The notes: a model not told the origin generated them from the sequence alone. A stretch of DNA of 64,000 bases from Akkermansiaceae bacterium UBA7331 (GCA_002471255.1 DKPP01000008.1:16657-80656); one strand, 5' to 3'; shown: positions 18,590 through 27,203, counted from the stretch's first letter. Made by a program: numbers and translations.

Positions 18590-19147
18590 ATGGATGATAA
18601 AATGAATAACCAAAAGAAAGCCTTTTTTGATATCGTGATGGCACGTTCAAATGAAAATGCAAAAGCATTGGAAATGTTAATAGAAATTAAATGCTATGCA
18701 CTTATAGGTGCAATCCTTAGAATGGAACTTGATTCGCTTATTAGGGTGCATTACTTCAATAACACAGATGATGAAATGCAAAAAACTATGTTGAAGAATT
18801 TCTTTAATAACAAGAAATGGACTCCCACCGATAGGGACATGGTTAAGATATTATCTAATTCATTGGGATGGGCTAAACATATTTATGACTTTTGTTGCGC
18901 ATTCATACACTTATCCCCATATCATGATTGGGCAACAACTCCTAATATTCCTAATTTAACAATTGACAAAAGATGTCAAATCGTCACTGAGATACGCCAA
19001 CAACAAAATGACACTTGGGGATATGACACAACATTGGTAATAAAAGAGGACTTTTCTTTTAATGAGTTAATTCCGTTTGTTCCACATATTTTTAAAAAGT
19101 TAAGATCGAATTTAGAATACGAAACAAACCAATTCAATACAAACTAA
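18590..19147 (+). CDS. Hypothetical protein, 185 aa, soluble and alpha-helical
   Basis: I do not recognise a named domain with confidence. The protein is predicted helical, with SLGWAKHIYDFCCAFIHLSPYHDW as its most conserved-looking stretch. The FIHLS pattern recalls HEPN-like or HEPN-adjacent hypothetical proteins of accessory regions, but I cannot assign that family. It is the only plus-strand gene inside the minus-strand island and lies right behind the IS remnant. Its last 4 bases overlap the convergent gene at 19144. An ATG 12 bases further in (MNNQKK) is an alternative start. Confidence 0.6.
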   Translation: MDDKMNNQKKAFFDIVMARSNENAKALEMLIEIKCYALIGAILRMELDSLIRVHYFNNTDDEMQKTMLKNFFNNKKWTPTDRDMVKILSNSLGWAKHIYDFCCAFIHLSPYHDWATTPNIPNLTIDKRCQIVTEIRQQQNDTWGYDTTLVIKEDFSFNELIPFVPHIFKKLRSNLEYETNQFNTN

Positions 19148-19824
19148 TTGTTAATAATTTTAATGTAGTTGATGTAATTGACACGTAAGGCATCTACTAT
19201 ATCTACGGAAAATACTTTCACATTTCCACTATCTTCATCTAACACGCTTCTGATATAATGTTTATAAGGATATAAATATTTTGATACTCGTTCAGGAGTA
19301 TATAGAATACCGTGAGCCAAATTGAATGATTTAAAATATATATAACAGCATGATATGATTCTTTTATCGCCATCTTCGTTCACGAAAAAATTCAATCGAC
19401 CAATGTCTTTAAATATTTTTTCATAAGATACTGAAATATTTTCAAATTTGTTGTTTCCAACAGTCAATGAATAGTTGTGAAATTTGGTTGTGTTTGTATC
19501 ATTAAAGTTTAATCGTAAGAAATGATTTTTCGAACTATTCCAATTAGAATAAAATCTACTACCTGGTTCTGGGGCTAGCATTTCGAATAAGTCGTCATGC
19601 AACACATTTTCTATCAAAAAACCGCCCTCTTCAGGAAACAGCATCTCAAGACTCTTATGTTCCATACTAACGGGCGCAAAATCAGTTTCTTTATTGGGTT
19701 TACAATCATTTGAAACTATTTCATCAGAACTAGACGTAAAGCAAGAATTGAAATACAACGCATTGCAAACCAAAGCAACAATCAAGCTAACGACGACAAT
19801 CTCAAATTTATGTTTTTTCATCAA
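19144..19824 (-). CDS. Membrane-anchored or exported orphan, family B copy 1
   Basis: The function is unknown. An N-terminal hydrophobic segment (FEIVVVSLIVALVCNALYF) is a signal anchor or signal peptide. The rest of about 195 aa is outside. It aligns with the neighbour at 19849-20535: KETDFAPVSMEHKSLEMLFP matches DEIDYAPENLEGKTIEMLYP, and SYEKIFKDIGRLNFF matches VYKKIAKNVARISFL. The motif order (xAPxxLxGKxxxM, then a Y-K-x-x-NxAxxxF strand, then a C-x-I/L-x-F strand) resembles small lipocalin-like beta-barrel domains of exported proteins. That fold is only my inference. Last of a probable operon. Confidence 0.65.
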   Translation of the reverse strand: MMKKHKFEIVVVSLIVALVCNALYFNSCFTSSSDEIVSNDCKPNKETDFAPVSMEHKSLEMLFPEEGGFLIENVLHDDLFEMLAPEPGSRFYSNWNSSKNHFLRLNFNDTNTTKFHNYSLTVGNNKFENISVSYEKIFKDIGRLNFFVNEDGDKRIISCCYIYFKSFNLAHGILYTPERVSKYLYPYKHYIRSVLDEDSGNVKVFSVDIVDALRVNYINYIKIINN

Positions 19825-19848
19825 ATGAATACCTTAATAAAAATTGCA

Positions 19849-20535
19849 TTACTCTATTGTTATTTTCCAACAATCAATAAAACTAACTGAATACTGAGCA
19901 ATGTATAATAAATAGTCCTTATTCATCATATGATCTACATTACCGGACTTGAGTAATTCGTACCAGGCAACTGGATTAACATTTATACCATAAGCACTCG
20001 AATGTGAATTAAATATCAAATAACACACTGCGTTGTTGCTGTGTGAATCCATTTCCTTTTCTAAGAACGATATTCTTGCCACATTTTTAGCGATTTTCTT
20101 GTATACAATTTCTCCATTAGCCTTAAATGATGATTTTGAATCGCCAGTATAATTAAACAAATTGATTCCACCCATTTCGTGTGCTTTGTTATTCCCATCA
20201 AAATGTAAAGTTATGGGTAAACCATCCGGATGTTTACGAAATACTTTGTTGCTTGATGAGGGATCAATAGGAGTAGGCGAATTAATGTTAAGATTATCGT
20301 TTAACATACTGATATAAACATCTGTCTTAGCATCACCCGAATGAGGATATAGCATTTCAATCGTTTTGCCTTCTAAATTTTCCGGCGCGTAGTCTATTTC
20401 ATCAGCAATAGTACAATTAAAAGTAGCATTACGAGCTTCTTTAGTACTTTGCCAATGAATAATATTGATAATATTCCAAATTACTGCAATACCCAGTAGG
20501 ATCGATAATATCCATTTAACGATTTTCTTATTCAT
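19849..20535 (-). CDS. Membrane-anchored or exported orphan, family B copy 2
   Basis: Paralogue of the gene 25 bases downstream (see motifs there). The N-terminal segment WILSILLGIAVIWNIINII is a signal anchor. The C-terminal region has AVCYLIFNSHSSAYGINVNP, equivalent to CCYIYFKSFNLAHGILYTP in copy 1. Sequence similarity is low outside the motifs, so the duplication is old or the proteins change fast. The start is the ATG at 20535 and no Shine-Dalgarno is visible. Confidence 0.65.
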   Translation of the reverse strand: MNKKIVKWILSILLGIAVIWNIINIIHWQSTKEARNATFNCTIADEIDYAPENLEGKTIEMLYPHSGDAKTDVYISMLNDNLNINSPTPIDPSSSNKVFRKHPDGLPITLHFDGNNKAHEMGGINLFNYTGDSKSSFKANGEIVYKKIAKNVARISFLEKEMDSHSNNAVCYLIFNSHSSAYGINVNPVAWYELLKSGNVDHMMNKDYLLYIAQYSVSFIDCWKITIE

Positions 20536-20568
20536 ATTATTATTTTTTCATATTACATTCATGTTTCA

Positions 20569-20814
20569 TTATGTGCGCGCTAGCCATAATGACAATTCAT
20601 CAATTAGAGATACAAGATCGCATGGCATATCTTGCATTGGAAGAATGTGATTTATGGATATATCAATCGCACTCTTTACTATACCTAAATTTATATAATT
20701 ATCTATTAATTCTTTTCCTGACAAACCATTACCTTGCTTTTGTTCAATAGATCTAAGCATTTGTTGGTCTTCAGGAGATGTAAAATCAAACCAAAGATCA
20801 CTCAATGAATACAT
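20569..20814 (-). CDS. Small hypothetical protein, 81 aa
   Basis: An acidic, soluble, probably helical protein without signal peptide (begins MYSLSDLWFDFTSPEDQQ; ends DLVSLIDELSLWLART). No family is recognised. It lies 10 bases after the preceding micro-gene and 34 bases before the family B pair on the same strand, which supports it being a real operon member. Confidence 0.5.
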   Translation of the reverse strand: MYSLSDLWFDFTSPEDQQMLRSIEQKQGNGLSGKELIDNYINLGIVKSAIDISINHILPMQDMPCDLVSLIDELSLWLART

Positions 20815-20823
20815 AAGCAGGAT

Positions 20824-20958
20824 TTATTTTTGCGAATTGAACAATATATAAATCAATAGGCCAACTATAATATATATCAATGAATAGATATTATGCTCAT
20901 AAACGGCAAGTATAAAACAGAGCCATGATATAGGTATGGTTATATATTTGTATTTCAT
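20824..20958 (-). CDS. Tiny two-helix membrane protein, 44 aa
   Basis: An ATG at 20958 opens a 44-codon frame: MKYKYITIPISWLCFILAVY, then a short EHN turn, then a second hydrophobic helix (LIYIIVGLLIYILF) and a polar end (NSQK). Two stacked membrane segments in so short a frame, with tight spacing to the next gene (10 bases), argue for a real peptide rather than chance. The function is unknown. Confidence 0.45.
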   Translation of the reverse strand: MKYKYITIPISWLCFILAVYEHNIYSLIYIIVGLLIYILFNSQK

Positions 20959-21023
20959 TTTGATGAGTTGGCACATTAAATCAATTTGAAGAGAATTTAT
21001 TTAATGCAACATTATTTTAAAAA

Positions 21024-21509
21024 TTAATTAATTATTATATTTTTCGGGAAATTTTTTGGAAGATCGTATAGAATAGATTCTTTATCAGCACTATCAATCA
21101 TATCGTCCTCGGAATAATAATGAAATGTTTTAACCGCAAATAGATACAATTTATTCATTCCATTACGATCTTTAAAGATCATATAACTACCCATCCAGAT
21201 TCCGTTCTTTGTAGGAAACCCACTCTTACCATTATAATAAAATTTTGTTTCTTCTTCATTTTTGACTAACCGAAATCCATGATCAAGTATGGTTTTTTCA
21301 TCCATATTTTCTAACCCTGAGGGAAAAGGAGACGTACTTTCCACTCTTTTAAGTTTTGATTGCTCTTCGATTCTTTCGATAATATCAATACAAGCCCATG
21401 GTATACAAATGATTGAACATAGAATACCTGTGTATATCAGAAAAAACATTATAAAGCCCTCTATACGAAAATAAGACCGCTTTGCTGGAATGGTATTTCC
21501 CTTTATCAT
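21024..21509 (-). CDS. Single-pass membrane hypothetical protein, 161 aa
   Basis: An N-terminal membrane segment at about residues 18-40 (EGFIMFFLIYTGILCSIICI) is followed by an external domain of about 120 aa with FYYNGKSGFPTKNGIWMGSY and KLYLFAVKTFHYYSEDD. No family is recognised. It is part of the same minus-strand run of exported orphans. The ORF 3' end is extremely AT-rich. Confidence 0.55.
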   Translation of the reverse strand: MIKGNTIPAKRSYFRIEGFIMFFLIYTGILCSIICIPWACIDIIERIEEQSKLKRVESTSPFPSGLENMDEKTILDHGFRLVKNEEETKFYYNGKSGFPTKNGIWMGSYMIFKDRNGMNKLYLFAVKTFHYYSEDDMIDSADKESILYDLPKNFPKNIIIN

Positions 21510-21558
21510 AACATTTAAGAAGACAAAAAACTATTAGTTGATGAAAATTTAGAATGAA

Positions 21559-21879
21559 TTACAAATTGATCAATGTTTGTACCGGTAAAGAATACTCGGA
21601 TCTATCAACCGAGTAATCTTTAACGTAAGTGTAAAGAATCCTCCAATCATATGAACCCTTTTCTAATTCATCATTCAAATAAAAATAATAGATACGTGTA
21701 TTACCACCCCTTATTTCACACCATGATTGATACTTGCCACTGGGGTCTTGCCCAACGTTAACGACATCTCCCACTGTGTAATGGTAAAGACTCAATGGGC
21801 CAAAATATTGAGGATTGGTTAGTTTCTGCCATATTAAATACAACATACAACTGCACCCCAATGCAATAAACATAAACAT
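21559..21879 (-). CDS. Short exported or anchored hypothetical protein, 106 aa
   Basis: It begins with a hydrophobic stretch containing two cysteines (MFMFIALGCSCMLYLIWQKL), followed by an aromatic-rich domain (YHYTVGDVVNVGQDPSGKYQ, then SWCEIRGGNTRIYYFYLND). The first methionines could extend or shorten the N-terminus. The family is unknown. It is 49 bases upstream of the next gene in the run. Confidence 0.5.
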   Translation of the reverse strand: MFMFIALGCSCMLYLIWQKLTNPQYFGPLSLYHYTVGDVVNVGQDPSGKYQSWCEIRGGNTRIYYFYLNDELEKGSYDWRILYTYVKDYSVDRSEYSLPVQTLINL

Positions 21880-22095
21880 GATTTTTTTGTATAACTTTAT
21901 TTTTAATTAAATTAAATGTTCACATTATAGAATTTCACTTTGTATATTTGTAATACATCTTTACAGCAGTTCGAATCATTTTACACAGTCATAAACAGCA
22001 AGAACATAATTATTGTAGTAAGAATAGCTACAATAATACATTGGGTGATTGTAATAATATATTTTTAGTTTTGTTTGTCATGGATTTGATTTCCT

Positions 22096-22203
22096 TCAAT
22101 TAAGATATGTGTATATTTCATCAGCATTTTGGTCTGCGTTACAGTAATTCAATCCTATAGATAACAAGAATATTATACTCGACAACAACTTAATTATTTT
22201 CAT
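22096..22203 (-). pseudogene. Orphan signal-peptide micro-ORF, 35 aa
   Basis: An ATG at 22203 opens MKIIKLLSSIIFLLSIGLNY, followed by CNADQNADE and a stop after 35 residues. It is a textbook signal peptide with almost no mature part. The simplest reading is the 5' stump of a lost exported gene. A secreted micro-peptide is the alternative. The rest of the 395-base interval 21880-22274 shows only short AT-rich frames. Confidence 0.4.
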
Positions 22204-22274
22204 AAATTTACATTTGTTTTCATATTATTTTCAAGAAGAGACCATTTAATTATGCGCCATTCTTCTTACTCTGC

Positions 22275-22655
22275 TTATTCATATTTAATGTAATTTTTTC
22301 TTTTCGCGACATCAATCAAATCAGATAAACTAAGATTATCATGAACATCAAGATTTATGGTATTATGAAAAAAATTTGTCAGAATTTTTACTAATTTATC
22401 GTAATGAATAATTTTTACTGTGCCAGATTCTATTTTTACTACATCAATATAGTCCGGTTTGAAATAATCAAACCACTTTTTATCTAGTTTTTCATTACAA
22501 ATCTTTGCCTCTAACAAACAGGCATCCGCATCATATATCTCATAAACATTATCTAAAATATCTATAGGCTCTAGATATGATCCGGCTATTTCGGGCGAAT
22601 CATAAAAACTAACATCAAAACCGTCTTCAATAACAATAATAGGGGTTTTCATCAT
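22275..22655 (-). CDS. Cytoplasmic hypothetical protein, 126 aa
   Basis: It begins MMKTPIIVIEDGFDVSFYDS and continues IAGSYLEPIDILDNVYEIYD. This beta-strand, D/E-rich opening recalls small orphan proteins found beside polymorphic-toxin cassettes, sometimes annotated as immunity-like, but I cannot assign it to a named family. There is no signal peptide, unlike its neighbours. It lies 23 bases downstream of the lipoprotein gene at 22679, in the same direction. An immunity-type role would be pure inference. Confidence 0.55.
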   Translation of the reverse strand: MMKTPIIVIEDGFDVSFYDSPEIAGSYLEPIDILDNVYEIYDADACLLEAKICNEKLDKKWFDYFKPDYIDVVKIESGTVKIIHYDKLVKILTNFFHNTINLDVHDNLSLSDLIDVAKRKNYIKYE

Positions 22656-22678
22656 TTTAAATAGTTGTACTATTCGTT

Positions 22679-23215
22679 TTATTTCAAAAGGTTTTCATTA
22701 TAATAAATATAATTATCCTCATCTTTTTTGTATGTAAATTTTTCAGATAGTTTGAACGGAATATTCTTAACCGTTTTTGTTTTTATTGTTAGAGTATCCC
22801 AATTAATCCTTTCTTCTTCTTTGTATTGCAAACTCATAACGCCAGAGCTAGGACTTGTCAGTTTTAGATTAAGAAAAACAAGCCCAGTCGGACAGCGAGG
22901 ATAGATTGGTAAATCAATCCAAATTGGAATCCCCTGACTCTCTTCGTACGAATCAGGCGTTCTAAAGAAATTCCATTTTGAATCCGCCTTAAAATCCTTT
23001 ATTCCTGATGCTTCATTCACCAGATAAATATGCAATTTGCCTTTTTTCAAGTAGTTTTCCCAAATCTCGATTTTAGGCCAATCAACAGAACTATCATCAG
23101 TATCGGCAACAATTTGATAAGAGTTTTTAGCAGATAATGGGTTGTGTAATTGCTTTTCGCTAGTTGCACAGGATATCACCATCGAACTCATCAAAAATAA
23201 ATATATGTATTTCAT
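22679..23215 (-). CDS. Putative lipoprotein, family C copy 1
   Basis: A signal peptide with lipobox (MKYIYLFLMSSMVISC-ATSE) predicts lipidation of Cys16. The 160-aa mature part is beta-rich. It aligns with the neighbour at 23269-23850: VDWPKIE with VIWPKIL, FRTPDSYEES with FRTPIYYNKN, and VKNIPFKLSEKFTY with VSNIPFTICENKYI. No known domain is recognised. The unlipidated alternative is unlikely given the lipobox. Confidence 0.65.
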   Translation of the reverse strand: MKYIYLFLMSSMVISCATSEKQLHNPLSAKNSYQIVADTDDSSVDWPKIEIWENYLKKGKLHIYLVNEASGIKDFKADSKWNFFRTPDSYEESQGIPIWIDLPIYPRCPTGLVFLNLKLTSPSSGVMSLQYKEEERINWDTLTIKTKTVKNIPFKLSEKFTYKKDEDNYIYYNENLLK

Positions 23216-23268
23216 ACTCTAAGAAAAATAGTCTTAATTATTTATATACCTTTATCCACGAACTACCC

Positions 23269-23850
23269 TTATCTCGTATTACGATCGGAATTTTGCGTTA
23301 CTTGTTTATTGAAAAACACATCATCCACTGGGTTAATGTATTTATTCTCACATATTGTAAATGGTATATTGCTGACTGTTTTTAATTCTCCAGTTAGGCC
23401 GGATGGAGCAGCTAAATAGGTAATATCAGCTACACCGCTATTGTCATTATTTTTAAAATCAAACGTAATCACACTTATTCTGCTCAATTTTATTGGCATG
23501 ACTGAGTGGTCCACATCCAATGACAATAAATGTTGATTCTTATTATAGTATATAGGCGTTCTAAAATAAGTTAAACTGGAGCTACACGTATTATTATCTA
23601 ATTCATTACTAAATTTTAATGCGATTTTCCTTCTCGGTAACGAATAGTCATCCGTAGGTAATATTTTAGGCCAAATCACTTGAGGTGCATCTGTATCAAA
23701 AACAACAGTAACACTCGCATTTTTTAAAAACGGATTATCCGTGGCTCCTGGCATTTTACATATAGGAGTATCAGCTAGATCAGCACTTGGCTGACAAGAG
23801 CAAAGCGCGCATGTGATACAGGCAGTGATAATAATTTTTATTTTATTCAT
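23269..23850 (-). CDS. Putative lipoprotein, family C copy 2
   Basis: I chose the ATG at 23850 because it opens a short signal peptide ending in a lipobox (MNKIKIIITACITCALCSC-Q). The longer frame starts with TTG. The mature part begins QPSADLADTPICKMPG and includes VVFDTDAPQVIWPKI, shared in position with copy 1 (IVADTDDSSVDWPKI). It is a tandem paralogue of the downstream gene, 53 bases away. Function unknown. Confidence 0.65.
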   Translation of the reverse strand: MNKIKIIITACITCALCSCQPSADLADTPICKMPGATDNPFLKNASVTVVFDTDAPQVIWPKILPTDDYSLPRRKIALKFSNELDNNTCSSSLTYFRTPIYYNKNQHLLSLDVDHSVMPIKLSRISVITFDFKNNDNSGVADITYLAAPSGLTGELKTVSNIPFTICENKYINPVDDVFFNKQVTQNSDRNTR

Positions 23851-23991
23851 ATTTTCAATCAAAGGTAGTTGTTTACTAAACAAAAATTTGCTTATATTTT
23901 ATTAGGATGGCAAGATTGTGTGAAATTTATATTACTAAATGATTTCGAGTCGATTACTATTTTTTAGTGCTAGCAAAACACAAGCACATTG

Positions 23992-24744
23992 TCAACAATT
24001 CTCGGGGGCAACAGATATTAAATTTCCAAACGTAAATAATTTCTTAACCACAATGAATGAACCATAATAGTACAACTGGTTTTTATCGATGAAGAACAAT
24101 AATACTACAGTGCTATTCTTGTCGGTTACCTCCATGAACACACATCTATCGTAATTGTTGCAAATAAAATCCACCGATTGCTCGAACAATAAATTATTAT
24201 AATAGTTTTCTAAACAATCATGATCATCAAAATAGTCAACATAAATACCGGCACGCGATGATAAGTATTTACGATAATTTTTTACGTCATCGTATTCATA
24301 AAATAATTTGCAACTATAAGACAAACCATTCAATATGAAATACGTTTTCTGGTTTTCGTTATTAGTGTATAAGTAAATATTTCTATTGCTAACTTTTAAA
24401 TAAAATAATTCATTATTGATCAATTCCTCAAATTCACATCTTTCGTAGTATTTGCTGAAGTCAATATATTGATTACAATCCAAATCAAACAAGCCTGTTA
24501 AAAAATTAAATTTACTTTTCAAATAGAGAAAACGAATACTTGAATCGTCTTGTTGGATTTCATTTTTACTCTTCTGTTCAATATATGATATTTTGGGATA
24601 TGTAATATGAAAATCATATCCTAAAGGTGGTAACAAGCCATTATAACCAGCTTCATGCCTCGACGGGTCATATTTCATTAAACCAATTGCATAGCAGCTT
24701 GAATTAAAAAAACAAATAAGCAGGAATAATTTTAAATAACACAT
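23992..24744 (-). CDS. Cys- and Tyr-rich exported hypothetical protein, 250 aa
   Basis: The signal peptide (MCYLKLFLLICFFNSSCYA) is followed by a mature domain rich in Tyr, Asn and Cys (FDLDCNQYIDFSKYYERCEF, SVDFICNNYDRCVFMEV). The regularly placed cysteines suggest disulphides outside the cytoplasm. No family is recognised. It is the right-most gene of the minus-strand island and is followed upstream by a 473-base non-coding stretch. Confidence 0.6.
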   Translation of the reverse strand: MCYLKLFLLICFFNSSCYAIGLMKYDPSRHEAGYNGLLPPLGYDFHITYPKISYIEQKSKNEIQQDDSSIRFLYLKSKFNFLTGLFDLDCNQYIDFSKYYERCEFEELINNELFYLKVSNRNIYLYTNNENQKTYFILNGLSYSCKLFYEYDDVKNYRKYLSSRAGIYVDYFDDHDCLENYYNNLLFEQSVDFICNNYDRCVFMEVTDKNSTVVLLFFIDKNQLYYYGSFIVVKKLFTFGNLISVAPENC

Positions 24745-25217
24745 AATGATACTTGGTGCTCAATTTTTGTCGTCTTGTAATGACTATTCTAACTACAGTT
24801 GATTACCTGATTCACCATCTACAAAGCTTTTGTTGAGAAAAATCTCTCGAATAGTAATTTGGTATGCTTGATTTTTAACAATTAAATAGTTCATCATATC
24901 GTAGTAGTAGAGTTTTCACGCAAGCAGTGATAAGTCTTGCCTAGAAGTAGACGACAAGTTCATAAGCGTCTCCCATTTTGTAACTCTACAAAAAACAATG
25001 AATTGATCAAACTAATATTCAATCATTCATGTAAAAAAGTCATGATTCATATAATAAAGCAAACAATATCCGTCACTTCAAACAGCAATCAACAAATCAT
25101 TTTTGAATGATTTTCAAAAAATAGTTGCACAACCAAAAGGTCAGACATACTATTTGCTAAAAATTGCGTAAGCAAAAATAGCAGCAATTACCTACAAAAC
25201 AATAACACATTCTCTAT
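24745..25217. other. Non-coding right border of the island
   Basis: I see no gene on either strand. The sequence is AT-rich with many stops. It probably holds the promoter of the minus-strand run (left part) and of the plus-strand gene at 25218 (right part). There is no convincing hairpin and no direct repeat that would mark an attachment site. Confidence 0.5.
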
Positions 25218-25652
25218 ATGCTTGATGACCTAGCTAAAACTCTACTTGAAGATTTGATCCATAGCCTTGTCAGTACCAATCAACGTGAACGTAAGCACCA
25301 GGAACGCAGAATCAATCAAATAACAGAAACTCATCCGCATTTTAAATCATTCACCACTTTTTTGGCGTATGCATTTTTTCTAATGCCTTGCTTGATTGCC
25401 GGCATCCTATTCTTTTACAGAGAAAGACCTTGGATTGAGATAGGTCACATTTTTGCCGGCTTAATGATATTAAGCCTATTAATACAAGCAGGGCTCTTGT
25501 ATTGGTATAAAATCACTTCTCGGCTCAAATTCGATGACGTAGTCCTAGGTATATCACATAGATGTAAACTTAAGCCCGGAATCGTCACATTTGGACCCTA
25601 CCTTATTCTAATCGGTATGATCATTCTTTATCTCAATGGTCGCTCATTTTGA
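25218..25652 (+). CDS. Three-helix membrane protein, 144 aa
   Basis: A charged amphipathic N-terminus (RERKHQERRINQI) is followed by three hydrophobic segments at about residues 47-67, 75-97 and 124-141. No family is recognised. It ends in a 9-base tail-to-tail overlap with the rhodanese gene. Confidence 0.6.
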   Translation: MLDDLAKTLLEDLIHSLVSTNQRERKHQERRINQITETHPHFKSFTTFLAYAFFLMPCLIAGILFFYRERPWIEIGHIFAGLMILSLLIQAGLLYWYKITSRLKFDDVVLGISHRCKLKPGIVTFGPYLILIGMIILYLNGRSF

Positions 25653-26039
25653 TGCGGAATTATCAGTCCAATCATGGGCATTTTCCACATGTTTATAGCC
25701 GAGCAATTCCAAAATATTTTTGGCTTCAGCGGCTCTGCGCCCGCTTCGGCAATATAAGACAATAGGAGTATTTTTATCCGGCACTTCTGCTTCAATAAGC
25801 TTATCTATAACATTTACCGGTAAATTAATAGCTCCGGGGCGATGTTTAGCGGCATATTCCTGTTCCGTTCTCACATCAATCAACACTACTCGTGATTTTT
25901 CATTGGTATCCATTGATTCTTTTTCGTTTGTTTGTTCAACTGGAGGAACTCCAAGCCATTCATATTTCACATACAGAAAAAGGACAGTCAATCCCAATGT
26001 AAGTACTATATAAGGAATGATGTTTCTATTGATTTTCAT
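25644..26039 (-). CDS. Membrane-anchored rhodanese-domain protein
   Basis: An N-terminal membrane anchor (PYIVLTLGLTVLFLYV) is followed by one rhodanese domain from residue about 50. It has VVLIDVRTEQEYAAKHRPGA and the active-site loop YCRSGRR with Cys97, so it should carry persulphide sulphur. At 131 aa it is a stand-alone single-domain form. The anchor places the domain outside the cytoplasm. The physiological acceptor is unknown. Confidence 0.88.
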   Translation of the reverse strand: MKINRNIIPYIVLTLGLTVLFLYVKYEWLGVPPVEQTNEKESMDTNEKSRVVLIDVRTEQEYAAKHRPGAINLPVNVIDKLIEAEVPDKNTPIVLYCRSGRRAAEAKNILELLGYKHVENAHDWTDNSASK

Positions 26040-26082
26040 ATTTTTATCAAAGCTTATTTAGCTACTTAATCAATCCTTATTT

Positions 26083-26991
26083 TTAGGCTCGTGATACAGC
26101 CCATACGCGCTTCAAATAGTCTTCTCCGGTGAACTCAGGAGGCATCGGGTCACTACTCAATGATGCAAAGGGCATACCCTCACGCACCATCGATTTAAAC
26201 GCTCCATGAGATAATTTTTTACAATTACATGTACATAATATCCAACCTTTGGGGGCTAAACATCGAGAAGCTAAAGCCACTAATTTGCCATAATCACGCT
26301 CCACACGAAAAACATTCCCTTTATCATCACGGGAGAAAGTAGGAGGATCTAAAACGATACCGTCAAATTGACGACCTTGTTTTTCAAAACGCTTTAACCA
26401 ATGCAGGGTGTCACCTTTACAAAAATACTGAGTTTTAGGGTCAATACCATTCAGCTCCATATTTTCCTTAGCCCAGTCCAAACAAGGCTGAGCTAAGTCT
26501 AACGTAGTGGTTTGGGCTCCGGCCAAAGCACCATAAACAGAAAATGCACCGGTATAAGCAAATGTATTGAGTAGAGTTTGCCCAGGTTTTAATAAATCAC
26601 GAACTTTTTGACGATGTAAGCGCTGATCTAAAAAAATACCTTGAGAATATCCGGCATTTAAATCGATTTTGAATTTCACTCCCTGCTCTTTTGCCTCAAA
26701 CACAGAATCAATATTCGGACCTAAAATCTGCATAGGTGGGCGTTTAACATCTTGCTCCAGCGTTTTATGAAACACAGCACATCCCATAGTCTGCCATTCT
26801 TGAAGCAAATTTTGAGGAACAGCTTCATCCATCGTCGAAACAAGGATGACATCCCCCATTTGATCTACATAAACATTGGGATAGCCATCTCCCTCCCCAT
26901 CAATCACACGGAACAAATCGGTCTGATCATCCAACCAGCTCAAACGTTTTTGGCGGGATTCGATATAGGATACGGGGACAGGCTTACTCAT
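26083..26991 (-). CDS. RlmI/RlmK-type class I SAM methyltransferase (rRNA cytosine-C5 or guanine type)
   Basis: I use the ATG at 26991 (MSKPVPVSYIESR). SAM motif I is NTFAYTGAFSVYGA (residues about 142-155), motif IV is LDPPTFSR (214-221), and a CTCNC block (253-257) supplies candidate catalytic cysteines. GIFLDQRLHR (118-127) is the usual family marker. These enzymes methylate 23S rRNA. The exact position is not predictable, and the N-terminal PUA domain seen in E. coli RlmI is short or missing here (302 aa against about 396). Monocistronic. Confidence 0.82.
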   Translation of the reverse strand: MSKPVPVSYIESRQKRLSWLDDQTDLFRVIDGEGDGYPNVYVDQMGDVILVSTMDEAVPQNLLQEWQTMGCAVFHKTLEQDVKRPPMQILGPNIDSVFEAKEQGVKFKIDLNAGYSQGIFLDQRLHRQKVRDLLKPGQTLLNTFAYTGAFSVYGALAGAQTTTLDLAQPCLDWAKENMELNGIDPKTQYFCKGDTLHWLKRFEKQGRQFDGIVLDPPTFSRDDKGNVFRVERDYGKLVALASRCLAPKGWILCTCNCKKLSHGAFKSMVREGMPFASLSSDPMPPEFTGEDYLKRVWAVSRA

Positions 26992-27203
26992 AAACAATTC
27001 AAGGATGCCTTGACGTTAACGGCTAGATAATTGTATCTCAAGGTTTTTTATTCTATCATGCCATTTTTCTGTCATGACAAATTATGTAATATATTGTATT
27101 TAAGCATTCTTTATAACTTATTCACAAATTCGTTGAAAGATTGATTTCTTTGCAAATGTATTCATGGTAGCTTAACGACTCACTTTTTCATCATCTTTAT
27201 CAC

